Source: Pollenia angustigena
Lineage: Eukaryota; Arthropoda; Insecta; Diptera; Polleniidae
NCBI GenBank assembly: GCA_930367215.1
Contig: OV884056.1
Location: forward strand, 235,529,127 to 235,593,126
Direction: 5' to 3'
DNA length: 64,000 nt
The notes below the pieces were generated by a model. It had not been told where the DNA came from. It was given only the letters and a program-made list of their open reading frames with translations, and ran no database searches. Shown here piece after piece: positions 30,591 to 42,039 of this stretch (the stretch's first letter is position 1; the number at the start of each line of letters is the position of its first letter). Position numbers and translations under genes: made by a program.

Positions 30591-31245
30591 TTTATCAGCA
30601 TCATAATTTTTTAAAATTTTCATCTAAAATAACGTGCGTACATACATACGTCTCTTACTTTCAATAAAGTGATAAAAACAACGAATTGTAGCCTAATAAA
30701 AAACTAGTTAAGTTTTCCTTCTTAAGTACAAACATTCAGTCGATAGTAATATCGATATATCGATAGTGAAATCTGAACTATCGATAACATTCGATAGTAT
30801 CCCAGCACTAAAGAACACAGGTTGTGCGTTACTCATTACTAGGGATGAGATTTTCATGCACTAAAAAATCGAAAATATGCGCTTAAAATATGCACTAAAA
30901 ATCCAAAATATGCATTGACAAAACAAAAACAAATTTTAGAAATTGTTTTTGTTTTAAATGTAATTTTGTATGCGAACGTTAACGTGTGACATCGTGGGCC
31001 TGGCTGCTAATTTTTTGTTTGTTTAAATAAACTAGTGTTCGCCTTATGGTCAAAATTCGACCATCAATTTGTATATAAATATGAAGAAAACATAATTCAT
31101 ATAAGTACATATGAATTTATTTGTTTCGAGCATTTATTTTTTCCTTCAAATTGGATCGATTTGGCGAGGGACCAACCTCCGATCCATATTTTATCTTCAA
31201 TATAAAAAATACCAATTGAAAAACAAAAAAGTATCAAAAAGTCTT

Positions 31246-31508
31246 CTTTATATCTGTGACTTGGTGATAAAAGGGCCAATGTTAATATTTTGCTGTTTTG
31301 AGTTAATCGTTTCATTATTTGTATTATTTTACTCTTTTTTATTTTTCTGTATCAGCCAATGCCTAAGTTAACTCAGAACAGTTTAAAGAGGTTTTTTAGA
31401 CATTGGCTGATACAGAAAAAAAAGATAGTAAAATAATACACATTATGAAACGATTAACTCAAAACAGCAAAATATTAACATTGGCCCTTTTAGCACCAAG
31501 CCACAGAT
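31246..31508. repeat. Long palindrome (arms ~110 bp)
   Basis: TATCTGTGACTTGGTGATAAAAGGGCCAATG at the left is the complement of the right arm (CATTGGCCC...GTCACAGATA-type, read as CCAAGCCACAGATATA); ATTGGCTGATACAG borders the loop at 31361-31394. It also opens two unreal reading frames facing each other (31097-31371). Confidence 0.75.
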
Positions 31509-31514
31509 ATATTA

Positions 31515-32021
31515 AGGGTCTTCATGATATTGCTTAAAATTACCATTTGTGCAAATGGGTAAACTTGCGAGACTCGTTTCATGAAGATCCTTTTTAATTT
31601 TTGTGTATTTTTAAACAATTAATGTCATTTCAATCAAAAACGTCAATAAAAAATATATTAAAAAATAATAATTAAAAATATAATAAAAAACTTGAAATTC
31701 GTAAATTATAAATGAAATTTGTTTTTAAACATGCATAAAGAAAGCCAAAAGACTAATATGCTTATATTATTACAAGAATTTATTGTTTGTGATTTATTTA
31801 CACTTTAAGTTTTCATTAAAAACGGCGGTAAGCATTAAAAAAATTTGTCTGTATAAATGCACAATTGAACAGCGCAAGTTTACGAGTCAAAATTGTTGGG
31901 CAAATTAAAGCAGTTTGTGTAAATGAATTCTCATACAATTTTTGACAGTTCATTTACGAGGGTGTAAGAATGCACAGTTTGCACAGTTTACGAGACTTAT
32001 AAACGATATCATGAGGACCCT
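31515..32021. mobile_element. TA-flanked MITE, AGGGTCTTCATGATAT ends
   Basis: AGGGTCTTCATGATATTGC and CGATATCATGAGGACCCT are inverted; TA lies at 31513-31514 and 32022-32023. TTTACGAG/CTCGTAAA-type words lie near both ends. 507 bp, non-coding. Confidence 0.72.
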
Positions 32022-33191
32022 TATTGTCATCCACTCAGGATGTTGCACATTAAATTTTATGTTTATATGTCGAAAATTAATCAAAGTACCAGCTGTTGAA
32101 CGAAAAAGTACCAAAAAGCTCCCCTTATACCCCTTACATACTTAGGATTTGTATACTATACTAGCATAGTATACTACATGTGTGTCAACCTAAACTACAA
32201 CTAAACCACGAAAAAGGTGGTAAATATATTGCTGGTTTATGTACTACCAAAATGTACGTAGTAAAAATGTGGTATCTTATTAAACACAGCTTATTAGCTG
32301 TGTTCAGTAAGAATTGTAGTATGCATACCATGGAATGTAAACTATGTGTCTGTCAGGGGTATTATTACATGTTCTTATTCACCCACTTTAATGTATAATT
32401 TTATCTTTCGAATATTAACGAAAATTAAAGAAGTTACAGATGAAAAACAAAAAGTACCAAGACATTTTATCTGATAGGTTATCACTCACTTAGGATCCTA
32501 CACCTATATTATTATGTTTCTAAGTTCAATATTATTAAAAATTATCACATGAAGCACAGAAAAGTAAAAAAAGAAATTTAGTTTCCCGTATTTTGCCTGG
32601 CCTGGTCTGATTTATACATAAGATTTATATATTCGAAATATTCAAGCACCGGTTTTGAAAATGGTCGATATATCGATCACCCTAATTTTTTATTATTTGA
32701 TAATTGGAAAAAATTTTTTATTTATTTATTTTGCATTTGTGTTAGTAACAATTTTGAACGCTTATAACTCTGAAACTATTGAACAGATTTTAATAAAATA
32801 TATATTGTGCACTTCTTTGAGTAAAAACCTCTCAAATGGTGTATATTTTGTTCAAATCGGTTGACATACAGAGTACGAAAGTGTTCTTAACTGTTGGCCT
32901 TAGCCGATTTATATATAGAAGATAAGTACTGTTTTATTAAAAGAAAAACTGTCTTGTACTTGAAAAATGCCAATGCATTTTGAAAAAATTTATTTTCAAA
33001 CCCCACTTTAATTCCAGATCAGATCAAAAATATTTAAAAATTTATTTTAATTTTTGAATTCCTTAATTTTTCCTGCGAAACATTTTGGATTTTTTTTTTA
33101 ATTTGTCGGGCTGTTCTTTGTTCCACATGGTTAATTTTACTTTCTGCAATTCATTTAATTTGACTTGAGTATTAAGTGAACTAAACCTCCC

Positions 33192-33497
33192 CTAATTAGT
33201 TATTGTTTCACCAATAAATCCGTAATTGGAAAATACAAATGCTAATTGATTTCTGATATAATTTAATATTTCTTTTACTTTTTTATTTGCATAATCATCG
33301 GTATCAACAAGCTTTTCTAACATTCTTAAATTACTCAAAGTTTTTTGAATAGGATTCTGAAGCATCCAGCCAGTCCACCATCCCGTTACTACTTCCTGCG
33401 GTGGAAGGGGAATCAAGGGATACATTTCATTTAAAATTGCAATATTATGGAATTGGCTTCTAATTTCCTCAGCAACGCGGTATAAACCATGTGCCAA
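33192..33497 (-). pseudogene. hAT-like transposase remnant (middle region)
   Basis: The 101-codon minus frame reads AHGLYRVAEEIRSQF, then LIPLPPQEVVTGWWTGWM and later KKVKEILNYIRNQL. The pattern H.L.RV.EEIR..F followed by LP..PVVTRWGTW is, to my memory, typical of BED-finger hAT-like transposases from insects; here TGWWTGW replaces TRWGTW. No catalytic residues before or after are readable. Decayed. Confidence 0.6.
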
Positions 33498-33750
33498 GCA
33501 AGTAATTTGTAAAAGTTTTCTATTGAATATTTTTAGCCCATTGGAAAAAAGATTTATTTATTGATTTTAAAAATTTTTTAAAGGTTTTTTGGGGTATTTA
33601 AAACTTTTTTTTAAAACTTTTCATTATATGGATATTAAAAAAATCACTTAAAAACTTGAAAATATGCATTTAAAACCTAAATATGCAAAAGATATGCTTT
33701 GTCATCAAAATATGCAACAATATGGGTAATATGTTGAACGTGACAGTCGT

Positions 33751-34680
33751 ACGCATTAAACATGCAATAACATTTTAAACAAAAAAGATTTTTACGTTCT
33801 CTTATCCCTTAAATTATAACACTAAGAAAGTACTGTTATCTATGCTAAAGATTATGGCGGGCGCGATTCTAGGTCAAAGATAATGGCAAAAGAAGTAGCG
33901 GTTCGAACGTGAAAAAACAGAAGTAGTTTTTGTGGCCATGTAAAAAAAGGCGTAATTCAGCGAAACCTGGCACAATTTTTTAGTTAAACTACTTTCAGAA
34001 TTTTACGTAGCAATGTAACATTAAAATGTCTTGGTTTGATTCCAAAATCTTCTGTATTTTATTTTTTTAAGCCAAAATTTGGGTTGATACGTGACTTTTC
34101 GAACGTGAAATTTTTTCCGTAATAATTCAACTGAATAATGATTAAAATAAAATAAAAATTTGGCGTTTATCCGAATAACATATTTCTCTTTGAACTCTTC
34201 CTTAGATTACAGACCATGTAAGAAATTTTTTTTGGAATAATTTTTATCAAATATCACCTCTTTTAAGAAAGATAAATATTAAAGAAAACATACAATAAAA
34301 CATTCTCACATATAAGAAATTACGTTTGCAAAATTTTGCAGTCTGATTGTTCATCTAAGTGACCAAATTTATGGGTAAAATTATAAAATTTGTAAAATCT
34401 AAATATTTGTCTATAACAATATCGTAAAATAATCATCTTTTAATAACTTTTAAATTTTCGGTCACGGTGGACATTTTTGACGGAAATGCCCATATGCAAA
34501 AACAAATCGATGCCTTTTTTAGGCAAATTTAATGATTCGGAAAGATCGTTCTTAGACTATCGACAAAAACATGCATCCTTACTCATTACACATAACGTGA
34601 GAACGGCTGGAGTGATTTGGCTGATTTTTTTTTCTATTCGATTTGAAATTTTCAGGAGATGTTGCAACCATATTTGACCT
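33751..34680. other. Unassigned AT-rich stretch
   Basis: TTCGAACGTGAAAAAA and TTTTCGAACGTGAAAT recur (33902, 34098), suggesting a decayed MITE. GACGGAAATGCCCATATG at about 34479-34496 is a solo right end of the TGGGCATTTCC family. No gene is seen. Confidence 0.45.
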
Positions 34681-35138
34681 TGCTTTGTTTGGACAAATTC
34701 AACCATGGAGAGGTACCAGTTAAGCAGCGCGTTAAGATTGTTGAAGCCTTTTACGAAAATGGGCGATCAAATCAAAATGCATTTCGTGGCGCCCTTTTAC
34801 CTCAATAAATTCGTTAACAAGCACAATTGCCGCATTTGGGCAAATAAGAATCCACGAGTGATTGTTTAAAAGCCGTTGCATCCACAATGACTGTTTGGTG
34901 CGGTTTATGGACTGTCGGCGTTATCGGGCCGTACTTCCTCTAGAATGAGGTCGGCCAAGCAGTAAACGTGAATGGTATTCGCTATCGCGATATGATAACG
35001 GACTTTTTGTGGCCAGAAATTGAGGATATGTACCTGGACGAGATGTGGTTCCAACAGGAAGGTGCCACTTGCCGCACAGCCAACGAAACAATGGCTCTTT
35101 TGCTCGAGAAATTCAATGGCTGTTTTATCTCCTTTGTT
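34681..35138 (+). pseudogene. Mariner-type transposase, 5' part (split element)
   Basis: Readable pieces are VKQRVKIVEAFYENGRSNQN (helix-turn-helix region), then after an internal deletion NPRVIV.KPLHPQ, VNGIRYRDMITDFLWPEIED and MWFQQEGATCRTANETMALL. The second catalytic Asp of the usual QQDGATCH is changed to Glu (QQEGATC). The frame stops at the DINE-1 copy beginning 35139. The matching 3' part is at about 45204-45513 on the same strand, so a ~10-kb stack separates the halves. Confidence 0.75.
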
Positions 35139-36884
35139 ATACCCTCCACCACAATTAGTTGTGAAGAGGGTATATTAAGTTTGTCATTCCGTGTGAAACT
35201 TTTTTATTATTCATCTCAGACCACATAAAGTATATATATATATTATGGGTCCTTGAGTACTTCTAAGTCGATTTAGCCATGTCCGTCTGTCTGTCCGTAT
35301 GTCCGTCTTTCTGTCTGTTTAAAACACGCTCACTTTCGAAAAACTCAAATGAACTAAACAAACTGGATGTCAAATTGCTTGTAGTTATCCTAAGCAGTTA
35401 GGGATTGAAATTCAGCAAAATCCGTTTAGTAGGATCAGAGCTATGAGTCAAAATGTGGAACCACCACCTAAAAAAATTGATAATTTTGTTACAAAAACTT
35501 ACATAAATGGTGGAATAATGCACAGAATGATATACGATTTTGCAAGAATTCGTCTTATTCAACTAGAAATCACGCTGTTAAACTTCGTGAAGATCGGTCC
35601 ATAATTTACCCTAGGCCTCATATAAACCCTACTTCCGGAAAACAGTTAAGTACGCCTTAAACCGTAAAAAATAACGCTATCATAACAAAATTTTGTACAT
35701 CAAAGTTTTATAGGACAAGAATTAAACTGTGTAATTTCGTGAAGATCGGTCCATAATTTACCCTAGGCCCCATATAAACCCTACTTCCGGAAAACAGTTT
35801 AGTACGCCTAAATCCGTAAAAAATAATGCTATCATAACAAAATTTGGAACATAAAAGTTTTATAGGACTAGAAATAAGACCGTGAAATTTCGTGAAGATC
35901 AGTTCATAATTTATTCTAGGCCCCATATAAACCTTACTCCCGGAAAACAGCTTAGTACGCCTAAAAACGTAAAAAATAATGCTATCATAACAAAATTTGG
36001 TACATCAAAGTTTTATAGGACAAGAAATAAAACTATGTAATTTCGTGAAGATCAGTCCATAAATTACCCTAGGCCCCATAAAAACCCTACTTCCGGAAAA
36101 CAGCTAAGTACGCCTAAAACCGTAAAAATAACGCTATATTGTACATCAAAGTTTTATAGGACAAGAATTAAACTGTGCAATTTCGTGAAGATCGGTCCAT
36201 AATTTACCCTAGGCCCCATATAAACCCTACTTCAGGAAAACAGCTTAGTACGCCTAAAAACGTAAAAAATAATGCTATCATAACAAAATTTGGTACATCA
36301 CAGTTTTATAGAACTAGAAATGATACTGAGAAATTTGGTGAAGATCGGTGCATAACTTACCATAGGCCTCATTTAAAGCTCACTCTGGTAAAATAATTAA
36401 ATACGCGGTAAACTTTCTTCCAGTTTAGCTTCATATGGCCAGAAAAAATGTTATGCAATTTTGTGATATACGGTTCATAATATACTCTAGATTCCATTTT
36501 AGCAACCTTCTGAAATTCACTGCAAACGCTTAAACTAATTGCACCGCTGTATTGAAATTTATGTTTTTTAATACCAGAAATCGTTCTGCAGCATTTAGGA
36601 TGATTGCTTCATAGCTTACCATGGCTTTAATATAATTTGTTCTCCTGAAAATCATTTAAGTTCAGCTTAAACTAATATTCTACTCAAGCTTTTTAAAATT
36701 GATTCTGATTGTCGGTCAATAATTTTATATAGGTCTAAACCGCAACAAATTTTAAAGCAGATGTCTGTTTTTACAAAGATTATAATAATAAATAGACAAC
36801 ATACAGATATTACTCCTAAAACATTCGAAGTGTCGGTGGAGGGTATCAAAGATTCGGCACAGCCGAATATAGCACTCTAACTTG
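35139..36884 (+). mobile_element. DINE-1/mini-me-like Helentron, copy B
   Basis: It begins ATACCCTCCACCACAATTAG and ends GCACTCTAACTTG, with the GTCY tract at about 35281-35316, several diverged 153-bp units (35575-36400) and the ATTCGGC-ACA-GCCGAAT hairpin near 36853. Flanks: GTT on the left, a T-run on the right. It sits exactly between the mariner 5' part and the poly(A) end of the LINE on the minus strand. Confidence 0.84.
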
Positions 36885-37408
36885 TTTTTTTTTAATCGTT
36901 TATTTCTTTATTCAAATAATTAAATTTAAACTATTATAAACACTAGTTAACAGTAACAAGTTAATTTATACAATGTCTCTAGAACGAGCTCTCTAGTATT
37001 ATAATATGACAAGGTAACAATTTGCTTTTTACAAAAATACTAATATACATACTTATAAGAATTTATTAAAAATTTAAGTGTAGAATATAATGAAAAAATA
37101 CAAAAACATTATTTAGATATCCTAGATTTTCAAAGGTTATAGTCAAAAGGGTAAAATAAGAAATAGAAAAACTTTATTTTGAATTAGATTTTTGTGCTAA
37201 TTTTAGATCTTTTTCTGAAATGCTTGTATTGTATCTCATATCCAGTTGATTAAAATTGCATTGCATTTGGTTATGGTATAATATGGGGATTCCATTATCA
37301 TTTTGGACAACTCCTTTACTATCTAGGTATACAAAAGCTTCTGGCGGAACAAATCCATTCTCTAAAGAATTAGTTATATATTCAAAGTTTGTGTTATATG
37401 GTGCTACA
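36885..37408 (-). pseudogene. LINE relic: 3' UTR, poly(A) and C-terminal end of ORF2
   Basis: On the minus strand the frame reads APYNTNFEYITNSLENG, FVPPEAFVYLDSKGVV and IPILYHNQMQCNFNQLD to TAA at 37174-37176. A 3' UTR with AATAAA follows, then A9 ending at 36885. This is the 3' end of the LINE whose other pieces lie up to 45203. It is joined in frame across the 37409-38245 element, with one TGA just upstream of that junction. Confidence 0.7.
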
Positions 37409-38245
37409 CTGAAAGAATTTTCTTCGCAATACCAATGAATTTTGACATTAATCCCATGAAAAATTGCATTAAAAAGGAACCTATGAAGCGCTTCGTAGGA
37501 TCAATGAAACCTGTTTCATTAAAATGTATTTAATGAAACATTACATTAGATCTATGAATATTATTCATATTTTTAATTTTGTTTTTATTTTTTCTTATTT
37601 TTTTTCTGTCTCCGGCGGGAATCGATCGCGCAACCTCGGTGCTGATAGACTAGCTCACTACCAGCTAGTCTATCGGGGCGGTGTAGTTTTTGGATAAAAG
37701 AACTATGTTTTTACTCAATTAAGAGCGTAAATATGAGATTAAAATGTCCATAACAACAATAACAACGTTGATAGAATGTTTTTGGTTCATTACTATAATG
37801 ACATTTTTCATTGTCATAATGAAAATTTAAATTTATGAAAGCATTATTGAAATATGCTGCTTTTATAAAAAAATGTTTGATTTCATAAATTTAATGGCAT
37901 ATTACATTAGATGTATGAAATAATTAAATCTAACATTTTTTAATTAACAATTAAACATTTTTTTAAGAAAACTATAATTTTGTATTAATTTATGAATATA
38001 GTTATGTTTGTATGTTGTTTTGTTATGTTCCCAATTAAAATTGTTTGTTTAACTTGGACAAACTTAAGTTTCATATATCCAATGAAAATTTTTAACGTAA
38101 TTACGAAATCCAATCTAACGATTTTAACGAAAATACTTCATTTTAACTATGAAATTCCATTTAGACAATGAAAATTTCTATGTACCCAAGGAAATTTTTT
38201 TTATGAAAATGATTCATTAAATATTTGAAACATTTTTTTTTCAGT
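37409..38245. mobile_element. TA-flanked element, CACTGAAA ends, with tRNA-like segment
   Basis: CACTGAAAG and TTTCAGTG bound 837 bp, with TA on each side (37407-37408, 38246-38247). AATGAAAA/AATGAAAC words repeat throughout. It interrupts the LINE frame. The tRNA-like block lies at about 37605-37685. Confidence 0.68.
37605..37685 (-). repeat. Possible tRNA-derived SINE head
   Basis: On the minus strand GACTAGCTGGTAGTGAGCTAG resembles an A box, and GCGATCGATTCCCGCC, 20-odd bases later, resembles a B box. A hairpin GATAGACTAGCT...AGCTAGTCTATC is included. It could be a SINE inserted in the TA element, or chance. Confidence 0.35.
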
Positions 38246-38492
38246 GTATTATATAATTATTATCAGTTCATCTACAGCACCGTAAAATATGATTCCTTAC
38301 AAGGCTAATAATAAAATTATCTATACGAATTATATTTGCGTTATTGTATAGAATTTTATTAGAAACAAACTTAGTGTAAATACTTTTTGCAGATCTATAA
38401 AGTGAAGTGCACGCTCTTATGTACTTTCTCTCGAATATTCTAATTTTTTCCATATATGATGGAGCAATATTGAACCAAATGGGACATGCATA
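38246..38492 (-). pseudogene. LINE relic: ORF2 piece after the RT
   Basis: Minus frame: CPIWFNIAPSYMEKIRIFER with KYIRACTSLYRSAKS, a Trp/Phe-rich segment typical just after the RT thumb of Jockey/I/Loa-type LINEs. It connects in frame to RPILTY(A) of the next piece once the MITE at 38493-38917 and one TA are removed (LTYACPIW). Confidence 0.72.
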
Positions 38493-38917
38493 TGGGCATT
38501 TCCTGGCGTCACGAACGTACGTTCGTACGCTTTTGAAGTATGATTTTTCCATATGTTTTTTTTTGTTATTATCACCACGCATTTTCCCATAAATGTCTTA
38601 AAATTTCCTTAGCAAAAAAACTTAATACTCCTTTTACAATTGATTGTAATGGAGAGATTGTGAAGAAAGAGTGTAAACATATCTTTTTTTTTGCATATAA
38701 AATAAGTATATAAAAATGTCTTTAGAAGTAGAAAATACAGAAAAATATAAAATTTTCCAGTTTCCAGCCCAATTTCCTTAAGTAAAATAGCTGAGATATG
38801 CTATGAAACCATTCTTTTACAAGAACAAAGACTTTTTTATAATAATAAACAATAAAAGACGATGATAATCAACATTTTATTTTTTCATCCTGGTAGACTT
38901 TTCTGCGGAAATGCCCA
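38493..38917. mobile_element. TA-flanked MITE, TGGGCATTTCC ends (425 bp)
   Basis: TGGGCATTTCCTGGCGTCACG and CTGCGGAAATGCCCA bound it; TA lies at 38491-38492 and 38918-38919. Because it cuts a LINE reading frame, the target is known to the base: CTTACATATGCATG. It is a relative of 15660-16339. Confidence 0.85.
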
Positions 38918-39225
38918 TATGTAAGAATAGGTCTAATTAAAGCTTGATATACTAGTATTTTAACTTTGTTATTAATATATTTGGAGTGAAATAAAGGTCT
39001 ATACGATAAATACGCTTTTCTTGATTTGGCTAAGATTTCATTGACATGAAAGTTGAAGTATAAAAATTTATCAAGGTAAACACCCAAATATTTTACTACT
39101 TCCTTGATAGGTATATTGCAATTATGTAAATTAGACTTTATTTGAAAGTCTTTCCATTTTTTTCTTATATCATAATTGCATTTGTATTTTTGCGCGTTTA
39201 TTTTCATATTCCAGTCAATTGCATA
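38918..39225 (-). pseudogene. LINE relic: RT thumb
   Basis: Minus frame: AIDWNMKINAQKYK, VVKYLGVYLDKFLYFNFHV, KARKAYLSYRPL-type and ILVYQALIRPILTYG. The KYLG+.LD motif and the P.LTYG motif are standard LINE landmarks. It connects in frame to the FADD piece (43246-43602) when the 39226-43245 element is removed (EQY|AIDW). Confidence 0.78.
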
Positions 39226-39303
39226 CCCTGCAAGAACAGTACGGGTTAAATAACGCGTTACATAAAAAGTACTCATAACCAAAGTATAAGTTAGAAATTC
39301 TAA

Positions 39304-39522
39304 GGCCCGTTTTCACAACTTACCGATAGCTAAAGGTAGGATTTTATTGGCCGTATAAAAAGTTCTCCATTATTACAACTTTACTTTAACCTACCAGGTA
39401 GGATTAACCTTAATCTACTTTATCGTTTACTTAAGGTTAAAGTAAAGTTATAATAATATAACACTTTTTATAAGGACATTTAAAGTCTACTTTAAGCTAT
39501 CGGTAAGTTGTGAAAACGGGCC
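39304..39522. mobile_element. Harbinger-type MITE, GGCCCGTTTTCACAAC ends
   Basis: GGCCCGTTTTCACAACTTACC and GTAAGTTGTGAAAACGGGCC are inverted; TAA at 39301-39303 and 39523-39525. Inner arms TTTACTTTAACCT / AGGTTAAAGTAAA. 219 bp. Confidence 0.82.
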
Positions 39523-40247
39523 TAAAACTTTCAGTTATTTTATACAGGCCTCTGGGGAAAAACTAACCTATTCTCTTCTGTACGTATGAGCTGATATCTC
39601 TTTCTTTCACATTATTACTTAGAACAGAAAACACAATAGTGCTCTCACTCGCACACGTCAGTCCTAACGTGTATATAACTGCCTAGGTAACGGTAGCGAT
39701 ACTGGTAGTATTATATTATTAATAACTTTTTAGTTAACCGATACACATATCCGTTATTACTACTTATTAAGTAACTCGTTCGTTAACAGGTTTATACATA
39801 TATCGATTAGTTAACCGTTATTAATACAGGTTAGTACTACTGATTACTACCAGTTATTGTATTCCTTTAAAATTTTCAATTTATTTTATTTTAAGAAAAA
39901 AGGACATAAAATAAAATTAAAAAAGTAGTATATTAAAAACAATTAATTCATTTAAAGTTTGAACTTTTGGAGGTCACTTTGAGATCATTTAAAAAAAGTA
40001 AAAAATATAATAAAAACCAAAAAAAAATAATTCATAGTTAAGATTAAATTGACAGATAATAATGTGTTATCTGTCAAAAAGCGTCTGTTAACTGTCGGAT
40101 AACAGCTAACGCCAAGTTATAATAATGGCCCTTAATGTTGTAAAAATAATTTAAAATATAGGTGAAACAAAAACAATTCATTTATGATAAAAAAAAAAAT
40201 GAATTTAAAAATTAGGTAAAAACAAAAAATAATAATAAAAAAAATAA

Positions 40248-41820
40248 CAAGTTAGAGTGCTATATTCAGCTGTGCCGAATCTTTGATACCCTCCACCGAC
40301 ACTTCGAATGTTTTAGGAGTAATATCTGTATGATGTCTATTTATTATTATAATCTTTGTAAAAACAGACATCTGCATTAAAATTTGTTGCGGTTAAGACC
40401 TATATAAAATTATTGATCGACAATCGGAATCAATTTTAAAAAGTTTGAGTAGAATATCAGTTTAAGATGAACTTAAATGATTTTCAAGAGAACAAATTAT
40501 ATAAAAGCCATGGTAAACTCTAAACCAATCATCCAAAATATGAAGCTAAACTGGAAGAACGTTTACCGCGTATTTAATTATTTTACCAGAGTGGGCTTTA
40601 TATGAGGCCTATGGTAAGTTATGCACCGATCTTCACAGTGTCATTTCTAGTTCTATAAAACTGTGATGTATCAAATTTTGTTATGATAGCGTTATTTTTT
40701 ACGTTTTTAGGCGTACTAAGCTGTTTTCCGGGAGTAAGGTTTATATGGGGCCTAGGGTAAATTATGAACTGATCTTCACGAAATTTCACAGTCTTATTTC
40801 TAGTCCTGTAAAACTTATATGTTCCAAATTTTGTCATGATAGCATTATTTTTTACGTATTAAGGTTTACTAAGCTGTTTTCCGGGAGTAAGGTTTATATG
40901 GGGCCTATGGTAAATGATGGACCGTTCTTCACAAAATTTTAAAGTCTTATTTCTCGTTCAATAAAACTGTGATGTGCCAAATTTTGTTATGATAGCATTC
41001 TTTTTTACTTTTTTAGGCGTACTAAGCTGTTTTCCGGGAGTAAGGTTTATATGGGGCCTATGGTAAATTATGGACCGTTCTTCACGAAATTTCACAGTCT
41101 TATTTTTAGTTCTAAAAAATTTTGATGTACCAAATTTTGTTATGATAGCATTATTTTTTACGGATTTAGGCGTACTAAACTGTTTTCTGGAAGTAGATTT
41201 TATGTGGGGCCTATGGTTAATTATGGACCGATCTTCACGAAACTTAATAGTTTCATTTCTAGTCCTATTTAACTGTGACGTGACAAAATTTGTTATGATA
41301 GCATTGTTAGTTAGGGTTTTAGGCTTACTATACTGTTTTCCGGGAGTAGGGCTTATATGGGGCCTAGGGTAAATCATGGACGGATCTTCAAGAAATTTTA
41401 CAGCGTGATTTCCAGTTAAATAAAATGAACTGTTGCGAAATCTTATATCATTCTGTGCATTTTTCCACCCTTTATGTTAGTTTTTGTAACAAAATTATCA
41501 ATTTTTTTTAGGTGGTGGTTCCACATTTTGATTCACAGCTCAGATCCTATTGAACCGATTTTGCTGGATTTCAATCCCAAACTGCTTGGGATAACTACAA
41601 GCAATTTGACACCAAGTTTGTTTATTTCTTTTAAGTTTTTCGAAAGTGAGCGTGTTTTCAACAGACGGACAGACAGACGGACATGGCTAAATCGACTTAA
41701 AATTACTCAGGGACCCAGAATATATATACTTTATAGGGTCTGAGATGAATAATAAAAAAGTTTCACACGGAATGACAAACTTAATATACCCTCTTCACAA
41801 CTAATTGTGGTGGAGGGTAT
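40248..41820 (-). mobile_element. DINE-1/mini-me-like Helentron, copy C
   Basis: Read on the minus strand it begins ATACCCTCCACCACAATTAG at 41820 and ends GCACTCTAACTTG at 40248. The GTCY tract is shortened (about 41660-41690) and there are five diverged 153-bp units (40600-41400). It sits between T-runs on the minus strand, as do A and B. The long frames on both strands here (for example 40958-41377) are products of the 153-bp period. Confidence 0.85.
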
Positions 41821-41850
41821 AAAAACAAAAAACAATTATTTTAAAGCTTA

Positions 41851-41998
41851 GTCCCAATTCACACGTTGCAAGTCTTATTGATCAGCTTGCTACTTTATAA
41901 CGAGAGTGAAGAGAGGAAAATAAACGTGTCTCTCTCACTCTCTCTCGCCTATAAGGTAGCAAGCTGATCAATAAGACTTGCAACGTGTGAACTGGCAC
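41851..41998. mobile_element. TTA-flanked foldback MITE, GTCCCAATTCACACG ends
   Basis: GTCCCAATTCACACGTTGCAAG and CTTGCAACGTGTGAACTGGCAC, with arms extending through TCTTATTGATCAGCTTGCTAC. TTA lies at 41848-41850 and 41999-42001. A central GAGAGAG/CTCTCTC tract. 148 bp. Confidence 0.8.
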
Positions 41999-42039
41999 TT
42001 AATAAAATTTCAAAAACTTATAAAATAGGTACATTACAT

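Larger units (their letters stand above)
28160..30810. mobile_element. hAT element, TAGTGCTGGGA ends, with nested elements
   Basis: The ends TAGTGCTGGGAAACTATCG and CGATAGTATCCCAGCACTA are flanked by a perfect 8-bp AAGAACAC duplication (28152-28159, 30811-30818). ATCGATA words cluster just inside both ends. A second hAT (28306-29629) and a TTAA element (30240-30590) are nested inside; the remainder (29638-30239) is AT-rich with no transposase readable. Confidence 0.87.
31032..32685. mobile_element. Element with ACTAGTGTTCGC / TAGGGTGATCGA ends, with two nested elements
   Basis: A shorter opposite-facing relative at 58047-58575 shares both termini (GGTCAAAATTCGACCAT near one end, GGGTG.TCGAT.T at the other) and internal words such as ACATAGTATTATAGGTG and AAAAAGTACCA. 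A 260-bp foldback (31246-31508) and a TA-flanked MITE (31515-32021) are inserted. Its own terminal repeats are weak and no TSD is clear. Confidence 0.55.
30840..33750 (-). mobile_element. Old hAT-like element with ATATGCA subterminal words, heavily interrupted
   Basis: AAAATATGCGC, AAAATATGCACT and AAATATGCATT cluster at 30870-30930, and matching AATATGCATTT, AATATGCAAAA and AATATGCAACA at 33655-33725. A hAT-type coding remnant (33192-33497, minus) lies between. Exact termini and the TSD are not visible. The segment 31032-32685 is a later insertion. Confidence 0.55.

Noticed and set aside
31097..31371. Facing frames of 72 and 86 codons
   Set aside because: They lie on the two arms of a palindrome and mirror each other.
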